Notes: generated by a model not told the origin, from the letters alone. 32,121 nucleotides of DNA from an archaeon 13_1_40CM_2_52_13 (GCA_001919285.1 MNHO01000015.1:1-32121), one strand, 5' to 3'; shown: positions 24,065 through 31,520, counted from the stretch's first letter. Numbers and translations are program-made.

Positions 24065-24886
24065 TTGGTACAGTTGGTTACCCAAGCAGAAGCAAAGATT
24101 CACAGAGTCGGCCCCCGCCACACCATCTACCTAGCTAAGGATCTAGTGGAAGATAGCACCTTTCCATTCAGTGCCAACGAGGATCTCACGGTAAGGATTG
24201 AAGGAGACGCTCTGATAATAGACAAGACGGGAAAGAGTGGCTACCGGCTTCCTGACATGGAAGCACTGCCAAGTCGTAACCAACATGTGATGGACACTCT
24301 AAATAATCTCAACTTTTCTCCTATCGCTTCAAAGGCGGAGAAGATTCGCCAGATGTTGAGCGAAATTCATGAGGCAGAAATGTTAGAGTCACGTATTCGA
24401 CATATGCCGAAAAGTGAACACGCGATCCTCCTCTGGGAGGAAAAAGCCTTCCTCGACCTTGTGCTGTCGGAATTCTTTGACCCTGGCGTCAATGGAAAGG
24501 CTGCCAAAGGGCTCCTCTCTGCGAAACCGGCGAACACCGAATCCATAAGCAATTTGTTGCTTGAGGAAGTGTCGGGTCTAGACAGGCAGACGGCTGCGAG
24601 GAAGATAAGAGACTGGATGCTCCAGGTACACTCGACGAACAAGTCTAGCCTTCCGACCAGAATAGCGGTGGAGGATTATTCCTGGCTTCTTCAGGATGGC
24701 TCGCCCAAAGGACTCTTGGAGGTGGAGCAAAACATCGGGCTCAGAGTTAGCGAGAATATGACCATACTCTGTGGGTATGACGTCTCGAATGTGATTGACC
24801 TCAAGCTGTTAGACAAGGTAATGGGGTTCCATGGTTATGCGATCGTGGACCATCCGTTCAGAGTGTACAGAAGGGCAGGCGACTGA
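24065..24886 (+). CDS. AbrB-like plus MEDS-like sensor domain fusion
   Basis: The N terminus (about residues 8-60, AKIHRVGPRHTIYLAKDLV...LTVRIEGDALIIDKTG) has the strand pattern of SpoVT/AbrB DNA-binding swapped hairpins. A helical linker follows. Residues about 118-270 match the MEDS sensory domain (DcmR type): EHAILLWEEKAFLDLVLSEFF, RIAVEDYSWLL...GLLEVEQNI and TILCGYDVSNV...DKVMGFHGYAIVDHP. I infer a ligand-responsive regulator. The TTG at 24065 (or TTG 24074) is used. It is divergent from the kinase gene across about 127 bp that contains an AT-rich element (gaatataaaag, about 23984) usable by either strand. Confidence is high for a real gene and moderate for the domain names. Confidence 0.7.
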   Translation: MVQLVTQAEAKIHRVGPRHTIYLAKDLVEDSTFPFSANEDLTVRIEGDALIIDKTGKSGYRLPDMEALPSRNQHVMDTLNNLNFSPIASKAEKIRQMLSEIHEAEMLESRIRHMPKSEHAILLWEEKAFLDLVLSEFFDPGVNGKAAKGLLSAKPANTESISNLLLEEVSGLDRQTAARKIRDWMLQVHSTNKSSLPTRIAVEDYSWLLQDGSPKGLLEVEQNIGLRVSENMTILCGYDVSNVIDLKLLDKVMGFHGYAIVDHPFRVYRRAGD

Positions 24887-24945
24887 TCTTGCCCGGCGAG
24901 GCCCGTACCGGCTCAGACGCAGGCTGGCACGCGTAAACTCTCGCG

Positions 24946-24962
24946 ACTTCTGAAGTTTTTTT
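24946..24962 (+). terminator. Short hairpin followed by seven T residues
   Basis: acttc-t-gaagt forms a 5-bp stem immediately followed by TTTTTTT, about 60 nt after the AbrB-MEDS gene. Archaeal termination relies mainly on T-runs, so this fits that gene's 3' end. Confidence 0.4.
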
Positions 24963-25059
24963 ATTGACACGAGAAGGTTTTGGTTATCTTTGGATGGTGT
25001 ATAAAATGTTATATACGCATCGTACGGAATTAGACCGAGCTGACCCATCGGGAAGTGCC

Positions 25060-25317
25060 TTGACGGTGCCCAAGTTCATGATTAGCATGAGGGAGAAGGC
25101 GTTCGCAGTGATATCTTCTGAAGCGAAGGATAGAGGCGTGACTGTCCAAGAACTGTTGAGGGCCGTAATTGTGCCAGAATGGGCTAAGGAAAATCTGCAG
25201 CCTTCCACTAACCCGCAGACTACGATGCAAATTACGCCCGACCAGACCAAATCCTCGATGTCCGCCAAACAGCGAGACTCGAAGCTCGCAATCACCGTGG
25301 GCCAGCTAAGGACCTAG
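25060..25317 (+). CDS. Small ribbon-helix-helix-like protein
   Basis: The core TVPKFMISMREKAFAVISSEAKDRGVTVQELLRAVIVPEWAK has a strand-helix-helix pattern reminiscent of RHH DNA-binding domains of archaeal chromosomes. A Gln/Thr/Ser-rich tail of about 40 residues follows. A longer frame begins at TTG 24964, but its first 32 codons include tataaaatgttatata (about 24999), which looks like the promoter. I therefore prefer TTG 25060, with GTG 25066 or ATG 25078 also possible. The family name is uncertain and the regulon is unknown. Confidence 0.6.
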   Translation: MTVPKFMISMREKAFAVISSEAKDRGVTVQELLRAVIVPEWAKENLQPSTNPQTTMQITPDQTKSSMSAKQRDSKLAITVGQLRT

Positions 25318-25400
25318 TCAGGAGATCTTCCGCCGGAAACATGAGATTTGCGTGGAATTCTGTGCGAGCGAATGCAGCCTGCTCTGAGGGAGGTGAATAG

Positions 25401-25601
25401 ATGAAGAAAGTCAAACCTGGTGATAGAGTGTGGGTCAAGATCCCTCGGGCAGTCGTAGAACGTAAGGTTGGAACAATAGTCGCCACTAAGAGAACGCCCA
25501 AGGGCGTTCGGTACGTCGTAGAATGGGAAGTTGACTTGTTAGAGCGCCCTAATGGACACCACCCCGGATACCTCGCCCACGAGATCGTTCCCATAAGCTG
25601 A
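25401..25601 (+). CDS. Small basic SH3-like barrel protein
   Basis: This is a 66-residue protein whose sequence GDRVWVKIPRAVVERKVGTIVATKRTPKGVRYVVEWEVD looks like a small beta barrel of SH3/KOW-like type. The final YLAHEIVPIS segment is a likely last strand. A strong ribosome-binding sequence, gggaggtgaa, sits just before the ATG. That is unusual in this window, where most genes appear nearly leaderless, and it suggests translation within a longer mRNA with the RHH-like gene 83 bp upstream. Function unknown. Confidence 0.7.
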   Translation: MKKVKPGDRVWVKIPRAVVERKVGTIVATKRTPKGVRYVVEWEVDLLERPNGHHPGYLAHEIVPIS

Positions 25602-25802
25602 AGCCTTCGCTTGATGAGGATCGTTGACGAAGTATCGCAATACTCTTTCGTCGAGTTGCGAAAGCCGCGGTGCTTCGTTGTCTCCGGGAGTCTACTCACA
25701 GCGTCGTCTCTAAATAAGAAGTAATTTGTAGATTCAAGAAGTTCAGCAGGCTATCTTTGACCGCTTTTCCCGTGTTGTCGGAGTGTTTAGCTGTGCAATT
25801 CC

Positions 25803-25824
25803 AGTGACACTTTCTGCTGTCACT
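25803..25824. repeat. Perfect 7-bp stem-loop beyond the SRP RNA 3' end
   Basis: AGTGACA and TGTCACT flank an 8-nt loop, about 22 nt past the predicted SRP RNA 3' end on the minus strand. It could be a processing or termination structure; there is no T-run beside it. Confidence 0.5.
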
Positions 25825-25845
25825 TCGGAGACATGACTATCAAGC

Positions 25846-26173
25846 AAAGGCGATGGTGGCGTCCGTTGGTGATGGGCATCTCTTCCAGGCAGGGTGTCTC
25901 GGTCGTCGTCTCGACCCTGGGATCCCAACTGCGTCGAACGTCGACCTTACGACTGCTCCCTTCCGGGCCTCGCCGGATTCGACCGTGAGAAGGTAGCAAC
26001 CCTCTCTTCAGAGAGCGCTCCTCCGCCGCCGACCTGTTAGGGCAGAGCTTCATAGTTGACAGCCGGGTCTTCTGCATGGTCGAGGCTACCGCTCACCAGC
26101 GTTAGCGGACTCCCGCATAGGTCGATTTCGGGTAACAGGAAACGACCAGCTTCCCAGTCCCCCACCACCGCCC
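25846..26173 (-). ncRNA. Signal recognition particle RNA (archaeal 7S)
   Basis: Read on the minus strand, this roughly 328-nt region has the hallmarks of archaeal SRP RNA. Near the middle is the helix 8 SRP54-binding motif ggcccggaagggagcagtcg, followed by taagg. Near the 5' end is the helix 3/4 element ggtcgtttcctgttacccg, closing with aaatcgacc and containing the UGU motif. The ends GGCGGTGGTGG and CCACCATCGCC pair over 11 bp with a single G-U, forming the closing helix. A TATA at 26197-26204 sits about 27 nt before the 5' end. Boundaries are good to about 5 nt. The RNA scaffolds SRP19 and SRP54 for cotranslational targeting to the membrane. Confidence 0.93.
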
Positions 26174-26196
26174 AAACAGAGCGAGCCGAAACAGTC

Positions 26197-26204
26197 GATA
26201 TAAG
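26197..26204 (-). promoter_or_regulatory. TATA box of the SRP RNA gene
   Basis: The minus strand reads cttatatc, centred about 27 nt upstream of the predicted first nucleotide of the SRP RNA, which is the standard archaeal spacing. Confidence 0.6.
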
Positions 26205-26299
26205 AATATCAGGCAAGAACCGATCGAACTACTCGTCCATGTCCTAGTGCTAAGCGAAAGGGAGTGCTTTTACATGGATGCTTTTCCGAACCAAGAGCC

Positions 26300-26842
26300 A
26301 TGGACGATGAAGAAACAGAGCTCGAAGCAGATGAGTCAGAGATTGGGGAGACAGCGGCCGAGACCCCTGAACGAGTAGCGTCAAGCAGGACCCTCGTAGA
26401 CATACCTGTCATTCCTTTCGAGCCACCAACTACAGGAAGCGGCCACGACATTGGAGAAAAACAAGGCAAACTTCGAACGGCGATCCTCGAACGAGTCTCA
26501 CAGGGTGAGCTTTCGAAGTTTAAGGAAGCTTTGAAGGGGCATCTCGTAACAATCACGTTAGGATTCTTTCTCTGGAAAGGCTCTACAAAGACAACGAACA
26601 CTCGGGCTGTGAAAGACTTGGACAATCTGATGAAGATAATTTTCGATGTCCTCGGCAAAGGACAACAGGGACTGGGTCTGCTGGAAGAGGACAGCTACAT
26701 CTGCGAAGTCTATGCGAAGAAAGAGTTGGTTGAGGATCAGGCCGAGGAGGGACTCCGGATAATAATAGAAGAATATGAAGACGAAGTAATGGAAGAGGTG
26801 CTAAAAGAGTTCTATTCGAAGAAGAGCAAGGTATCCGCCTAG
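26300..26842 (+). CDS. RusA-like Holliday-junction resolvase/endonuclease family protein
   Basis: After an acidic disordered N terminus of about 50 residues, the protein has the RusA-fold signature: a beta strand (LVTITLGFFL), then TRAVKDLDNLMKIIFDVLG and, a little later, LLEEDSYICEVYAKKEL. In RusA the two Asp of DxDN and a later Asp pair bind Mg. Here the first acidic pair is D-L-D in KDLDN and the later pair is E-D in EEDS. I chose ATG 26300, preceded by cttttaca at a near-leaderless distance; GTG 26264 would add 12 residues. The stop shares CTAG with the convergent UPF0282 gene. RusA homologues are rare in archaeal chromosomes outside phage, so transfer is possible. Confidence 0.7.
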   Translation: MDDEETELEADESEIGETAAETPERVASSRTLVDIPVIPFEPPTTGSGHDIGEKQGKLRTAILERVSQGELSKFKEALKGHLVTITLGFFLWKGSTKTTNTRAVKDLDNLMKIIFDVLGKGQQGLGLLEEDSYICEVYAKKELVEDQAEEGLRIIIEEYEDEVMEEVLKEFYSKKSKVSA

Positions 26843-27789
26843 AGCGGCGGAGCGGTCTCGCTCAATTTCTCTTTGGGAAGCTTGGCCCATTTGAGAAACT
26901 CCGCGCTGGGCTTCTCCTTCTCGTAGAGTTCTTTTCGACGACACTCCAAAGGATTCGGCTCCTGTCGCCCGAGTTCTGCAGCCGTGATGACTCGATGTCC
27001 TATCTTTTCAGCGGACTTTCTCACTGGTTCAAGGAACTTGTACCAGCCCTCGTCCCGTAGCAGATGATGATCTATGACCAGAGTTTCGACCTCTTTTGCG
27101 ATCATTTCCATATGAATCAATGCTGTCCGGAAGAATTCTTCCCCTATTCGAAATCCTTGCAGATACGTCGGTGGTCCTCCCAAGATCAACAAGCTGGGTT
27201 TTTCGTCGAGTATGACTTTGACGGTTTCTTTCGAGACTGGCCCTTGAACGTCTGGCGCGAATACGATTTTTTCGCCTGACTTCTCGATCATGCAAGGCAA
27301 GACCCATCCAAGGCCTGACTCATCCTCACCGTGTGGCTGTGGGGGAGGGAAACGGATGATTGTTTTTCCAAACTCGAATGTTCGGTTATCTGCAGTCTCG
27401 AATTTCTCAGCCCACTTTTCCGCGGCCTGCTTGAACATCCAACCCCGACGCCGCTGTGCAGTGTTGATCTTGCTTCGAAAGTCCTTGGCTAGGACAATCT
27501 TGCCGGTGTATGTTTTCTCTGACAGTTCAGGTGTGCTTCCAAGCCAGACAGGGTCGAGGTAGTTGGGGGTATGATGGTCGTTGTGATAATGAGAAATCGT
27601 AACGACTTTGGCCTTTGCCGCGGCCTCGTTGATTCTCTCACGAGCCTCGTCTCTCGCTCTGAACTCTCGCGGATGCGGCATCAACCGGAACCTGGGACCC
27701 AAGGCTACCCCAGCATCTAACAGAACAGTCACGTCCCGAGTTCGAACCAGAGTACACATTGAACGGACGCCGAGGCTTTCGAACGCCAA
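26839..27789 (-). CDS. UPF0282 metallo-beta-lactamase-fold protein
   Basis: This 316-residue protein of the archaeal UPF0282 family has the metal-binding HYHNDHHTP motif, PQPHGEDESGLGWVLP, KIVFAPDVQGP and VIDHHLLRDEGW, which together supply the binuclear metal ligands. Family members typically start with a short strand, then LASESLGVRS. Here the LAFESLGVRS segment starts directly at the only canonical start, TTG 27789, and the expected preceding strand is encoded upstream as ITVTP beginning at ATA 27804. The frame is open back to about 27840. The biochemical role is unknown; a hydrolase is expected. Confidence 0.88.
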   Translation of the reverse strand: MAFESLGVRSMCTLVRTRDVTVLLDAGVALGPRFRLMPHPREFRARDEARERINEAAAKAKVVTISHYHNDHHTPNYLDPVWLGSTPELSEKTYTGKIVLAKDFRSKINTAQRRRGWMFKQAAEKWAEKFETADNRTFEFGKTIIRFPPPQPHGEDESGLGWVLPCMIEKSGEKIVFAPDVQGPVSKETVKVILDEKPSLLILGGPPTYLQGFRIGEEFFRTALIHMEMIAKEVETLVIDHHLLRDEGWYKFLEPVRKSAEKIGHRVITAAELGRQEPNPLECRRKELYEKEKPSAEFLKWAKLPKEKLSETAPPL

Positions 27790-27974
27790 GGGCGTGACTG
27801 TTATTGGAGCCGAGGGTGAGTTCTCCCAGTATCGTCGACTTCAACGGTCTGTAGATTAATCGCACTATGCACGATTTCCATAGATGTGTAATTGTCACCG
27901 AGTTTGTCGCGGCTCGGTTGGACTCAGCTATTATCCCCCTATCTCCAAAGGTTCGATGAGAGTTAGCCTTCGAA

Positions 27975-28247
27975 TTGTCGCAACGAGTGTCGGACCCGAA
28001 TCACCCTTACTGTCACTATTGTGAGGAGTCGACTTACCATGAGTACGACCCATACTTCCACGCCTGGGTGTGCCAGACTTGTTTCGGAGGAATGATTCGG
28101 GTGGACAAGAAGGACCCGCTCTCAGTAATACGGGCCGAGCTAAACAGTCTGGCACTACACGTCGCCAAGGCCGGCTATAATACAGAAGTAAAGGGAAAAC
28201 TAAGAGAAGCTGCCGCGCGACTTCAAAAGCTCGCGGAACAGCCGTAA
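27975..28247 (+). CDS. Small zinc-finger protein
   Basis: This 90-residue protein has two CxxC knuckles 20 residues apart (PYCHYCEES...WVCQTCFGG), which should bind one zinc. A C-terminal helical region follows (SVIRAELNSLALHVAKAGYN...LREAAARLQKL), possibly for dimerisation. The TTG at 27975 (or GTG 27987) is used as start. It is divergent from the UPF0282 gene. Not assigned to a family; nucleic-acid or protein binding is plausible. Confidence 0.7.
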   Translation: MSQRVSDPNHPYCHYCEESTYHEYDPYFHAWVCQTCFGGMIRVDKKDPLSVIRAELNSLALHVAKAGYNTEVKGKLREAAARLQKLAEQP

Positions 28248-28529
28248 ACAGCCCTTCTGTTTACCAACAATTATTGTTGAGTTCTAGACCCACAAAGCTA
28301 GACTCTCATTCTGAAATGAGATGTCAAACATCGAGCTAACAGAACGGTTTTATTCATTCACTGCCACTCCCGAAATTGGGTCCGATGACTTCTCTGGCCC
28401 AGCGGACATGTCCTTTGGGACTGGATGAAGTGGATCTTGAGACCCGTCGCCACGGGCAAGAATGAGTGAGGACCCATCCAAGATCAGAGACCACTAGGAA
28501 CACACTAGTTTAATCGTGAGACCAGCACG
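28248..28529. other. Intergenic region of 282 bp without a recognised gene
   Basis: No long frame is present. A TATA-like ttttatt at 28348-28354 lies about 34 nt before ATG 28385, which opens a 26-codon frame. gtttaatc near 28508 probably serves the MFS gene. No tRNA, box C/D pair with clear D box, or repeat array was found. Confidence 0.4.
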
Positions 28530-29753
28530 ATGAAGCGGCAAACAGAGACTTCAGAGGCAGCCTCTAGCAAACGATGGCTAGTTCTCGGCTCCGTTCTGAC
28601 CTCGCGCGTGATCTACACTCTCAACTGGTTCAACATTGCCCCGCTGCTCGGTGCCACAGGTCTAATCGCTCTCGGACTGAGCATTGATCTACCATCCCAA
28701 GGGCTTCTCACGTCTTCATTTCTACTGGGTGCGGGAATATTTCAGATTCCCGCAGGAATCGTCTCGGCAAGATGGGGGCCCAAGAACACCTCTCAACTCG
28801 GGATGTTGATTCTTTCACTCTCCGGAATAGGCGAAGGAATCTCCCCAAACTTCCCGGTACTCCTAGTGTCAAGATTTCTGCTTGGACTCGGAGCGGCCCT
28901 ATTCTTCGCACCAGCAATCGGCATCCTGACACCGCTGTTCCGTGCAGAAGAGGAAGGACTGGTCTTGGGTCTTTACAATAGTTGTTTTAACATCGGGGGT
29001 GCAATCGGACTGTTCGGCTGGGTCCTAGTCACAGACTTCCTCGGATGGAGAGGCGGCCTCGTGCTAGGCGGGCTAATTGGTGTTGTCTCGGTCCTGATAG
29101 GACAGGTTGTCATTCCGCGGGACAAGGTGATCCCACGCACTCAACGAAGATCGATAAGACCCGTTTTCAGGAATCGAAACATCTGGCTCATTGCTTTCGG
29201 GGTCCTAGGTTTTTGGGGAGCGATCTTCTCATCGTCCACGTTTCTCGAAGCCTACACGAAAGATGTCTACGGAATCTCTCCGTACATTTCCGGGTTGATG
29301 GCTTCAACGATCATGTTCGCAAGCATATTCGGCGGACCATCTGGCGGCTATTTGTCAGATCGTCTTAGAAAGCGAAAGATCTTCATCTTAATTCCAGGGT
29401 TGCTTGCGTCGCTGGGAATAATCCTGTTTGGAGTCTCCCAACCAATCGAGCTCTGGTTCCTGATACCGCTTGTCGGGTTCCTGGATGCTATCGTCTTTTC
29501 GACAATGTATGCCAGCGCTAGTCAGTATCCAGACGTGGGCCACGAGTATGCGCCTCTCGGAATAAGCATCATCAACTCTGTGCAGATACTTGGCAGCTTT
29601 CCAATCCCGATAATCTTCACATTTCTCGTAAACACTTACGGGCAAAACTACACCCCTGGTTGGTTTTTCATGGGAGGCTTGGCCTTGGCGTTAATGCTCT
29701 TGACTCTAGGAATAAGGGAGCCGTTCAAAGCAAACTCGAACGCATCAAGCTAG
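28530..29753 (+). CDS. Major facilitator superfamily transporter
   Basis: This 407-residue protein has twelve predicted membrane helices in two halves. The MFS loop between helices 2 and 3 reads GIVSARWGPKN, a variant of the G-x-x-x-D/R signature, and its counterpart in the second half is GGYLSDRLRKRK. The central cytoplasmic loop is basic (PRTQRRSIRP). Substrate cannot be inferred. The ATG is about 20 nt past a TATA-like gtttaatc, so the transcript is probably leaderless. The last 9 bp overlap the convergent HypE-like gene. Confidence 0.9.
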   Translation: MKRQTETSEAASSKRWLVLGSVLTSRVIYTLNWFNIAPLLGATGLIALGLSIDLPSQGLLTSSFLLGAGIFQIPAGIVSARWGPKNTSQLGMLILSLSGIGEGISPNFPVLLVSRFLLGLGAALFFAPAIGILTPLFRAEEEGLVLGLYNSCFNIGGAIGLFGWVLVTDFLGWRGGLVLGGLIGVVSVLIGQVVIPRDKVIPRTQRRSIRPVFRNRNIWLIAFGVLGFWGAIFSSSTFLEAYTKDVYGISPYISGLMASTIMFASIFGGPSGGYLSDRLRKRKIFILIPGLLASLGIILFGVSQPIELWFLIPLVGFLDAIVFSTMYASASQYPDVGHEYAPLGISIINSVQILGSFPIPIIFTFLVNTYGQNYTPGWFFMGGLALALMLLTLGIREPFKANSNASS

Positions 29754-30800
29754 CTTGTACAACTCGTCTTGCGGTACCGCGACGAGATCCATTTTCTTGC
29801 CGTCCCTTAGGATAAAGCGTCCCTTTGTGCGGGCGGTCGCTTGGCCAACCTCTGAGACTCTAACTCCCCGATTTCTCAGAGCCTTCATCACGGTCCCAAC
29901 ACTGTTCGGCGCGATAGCTGCAAGTAGGCACCCAGAACTCATCAGCTTCAACGGATCCAAACCTAGCTTCGAGCAAATCTTCAGGGTTTCCGTCGCCACA
30001 GGAATTCTATCGGCCCATACTTCGATGCCCAGACCCGAAGCTTCAGCCAATTCCCACAAACCGTTCAAGACTCCGCCCTCAGTCGGGTCGTGCAAGGCGT
30101 GGACCCCTGATATCATCGAGATGCTCGTTGCTTCTTCGACTATGCTGATCTGTTTCACGAAACCCTGAGCCTTCCGAATCGTTTCGTCTTTGACCCTCTT
30201 TAGCTGTCCCGAATATTCGGACGCGAGGATCGCGGTCCCCTCAATCCCTGCAGTCTTTGTCATGAGTATCCAGTCACCGACGCGCATGTTGGCTGAGCTG
30301 AGGACTCTACCTCGAATCTCGCCTATCATGAATCCAGCAATGAGCGGTCGGTCCAGATCGTGTGTCACCTCAGTGTGTCCGCCAGCGACCGTGATTCCTA
30401 GACTTCGTGACGCTCGATCGATTCCGCTCATTATTCGAGTTAGTTCTTTCTCACTGGTGCCAAGTGGGAGAAGCAGCGTGCACACGTACCATACTGGCTT
30501 GGCTCCAGTCACAGCGATATCGTTGGCGTTAATGTGAACGGAGTGTTCACCAATGTGCTTTGTCGTCCCAGTGACCGGATCAGCCGTCAAGACAACGAGT
30601 TTCTTTGCAAGCTTCACAACGGCGGTGTCTCGGCCAATTCCGGGTCCAAGAACGAGCCTTGGATTCCGTTTGCCACCGTGAGAATAAACGGCCCTAACCA
30701 TAGAGTCTGGCGGAATCTTCCCGACCCGAAACGAACGAGAACCGCTGGTTCTTCGCATCGATCTCTTATCGAGCACACTCACTTTAGAGGTATTGCTCAC
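29745..30800 (-). CDS. HypE/PurM-like AIR synthase-related protein
   Basis: The PurM fold is indicated by GPGIGRDTAVV, TADPVTGTTKHIGEHSVHINANDIAVTGAKP (ATP and Mg region), ITVAGGHTEV, MTKTAGIEGTAILA and DPTEGGVLNGLWELAEASGLGIEV. It resembles HypE and selenophosphate or thiamine-phosphate kinases. It lacks the C-terminal Cys of HypE (it ends in ELYKLA), and no hydrogenase maturation genes are nearby, so it is probably an archaeal PurM-family kinase or ligase of unknown substrate. The first 25 residues are a basic extension. The GTG start lies 52 bp from the divergent cupin gene. Confidence 0.85.
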   Translation of the reverse strand: MSNTSKVSVLDKRSMRRTSGSRSFRVGKIPPDSMVRAVYSHGGKRNPRLVLGPGIGRDTAVVKLAKKLVVLTADPVTGTTKHIGEHSVHINANDIAVTGAKPVWYVCTLLLPLGTSEKELTRIMSGIDRASRSLGITVAGGHTEVTHDLDRPLIAGFMIGEIRGRVLSSANMRVGDWILMTKTAGIEGTAILASEYSGQLKRVKDETIRKAQGFVKQISIVEEATSISMISGVHALHDPTEGGVLNGLWELAEASGLGIEVWADRIPVATETLKICSKLGLDPLKLMSSGCLLAAIAPNSVGTVMKALRNRGVRVSEVGQATARTKGRFILRDGKKMDLVAVPQDELYKLA

Positions 30801-30852
30801 GCAGGAATCAAACCCATCAATCTATTAGTGCGAGACGCAAAGTATGTAGACC

Positions 30853-31440
30853 GTGCAGCAAGAACGCTACGCTCTTCTAGAGTTCATCAAAGATGTCGAT
30901 GTTGCTGTAAGGGGAAATTCTTTTGAGTCGGAGATTCTTCTGCATCTCAAACCGGTCCTAGAGAGGTTGGTAAGTTCGCCCGCCTCCGTCCCAGCTAAAG
31001 CCTTCACTCCGCGCAAAGACAGGTTTGCGATGAATCTCATCCAAATGCCAGAGGACGAAGCATACTCGATCATCGGCGGAGTCTGGCACCCTGGCCAAAC
31101 TACCCCGATTCACGACCATCTCACGTGGGCCATGATAGGAGTCTACGAAGGTGAAGAACGAGAAGCGCTCTTCCGTAGAGTAGACGACGGCTCCAACCCG
31201 AAACTAGCGAGGATTCAGCAGGTGAGCGAACGAGTCAACAAGAAAGGACACGTGACAGTCCTAGGTCACAGTGGTGTACACCGCGTTGACAATATCTCCC
31301 TCAAACCCACTACGAGCGTGCACATCTATGGTCGGGATATCGGAAATGCCGAGCGCCATAGCTACGACCCAGTTACGGGCGAAATTAGCCGGTTCGTCTC
31401 GGGATACTGCAACGTCTTGCGTGATAATGAGAGATTCTAG
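30853..31440 (+). CDS. Cysteine-dioxygenase-like cupin (thiol dioxygenase)
   Basis: This 195-residue single-domain cupin of the cysteine dioxygenase family should oxidise cysteine (or 3-mercaptopropionate) to the sulfinate with Fe(II) and O2. Iron ligands H87 and H89 lie in PIHDHLTWAMIGVYEG and H143 lies in SGVHRVDN, almost the same spacing as in mammalian CDO. SVHIYGRDIG contains the family Tyr. The protein implies access to oxygen. The GTG start is used. It is divergent from the HypE-like gene and followed by the thermosome gene after about 120 bp. Confidence 0.88.
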   Translation: MQQERYALLEFIKDVDVAVRGNSFESEILLHLKPVLERLVSSPASVPAKAFTPRKDRFAMNLIQMPEDEAYSIIGGVWHPGQTTPIHDHLTWAMIGVYEGEEREALFRRVDDGSNPKLARIQQVSERVNKKGHVTVLGHSGVHRVDNISLKPTTSVHIYGRDIGNAERHSYDPVTGEISRFVSGYCNVLRDNERF

Positions 31441-31510
31441 CCCTCGAAGGTCACCTGGGTCACCAATACGCCCGCGCCTGAGGTCCCATCATTAAACTAG
31501 GCTGGCGTAT

Positions 31511-31520
31511 GGTTTATCTC
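31511..31520 (+). promoter_or_regulatory. TATA-like element for the thermosome gene
   Basis: ggtttatctc lies about 45 nt before the ATG at 31562, predicting a leader of about 20 nt. Confidence 0.4.

Noticed and set aside
25292-25699. Minus-strand 135-codon frame
   Set aside because: It runs antisense across the small SH3-like gene, which has a strong ribosome-binding site and plausible barrel sequence.
25820-26077. Minus-strand frame of 85 codons and plus-strand frame 26056-26247
   Set aside because: Both lie inside the SRP RNA gene and have no protein-like pattern.
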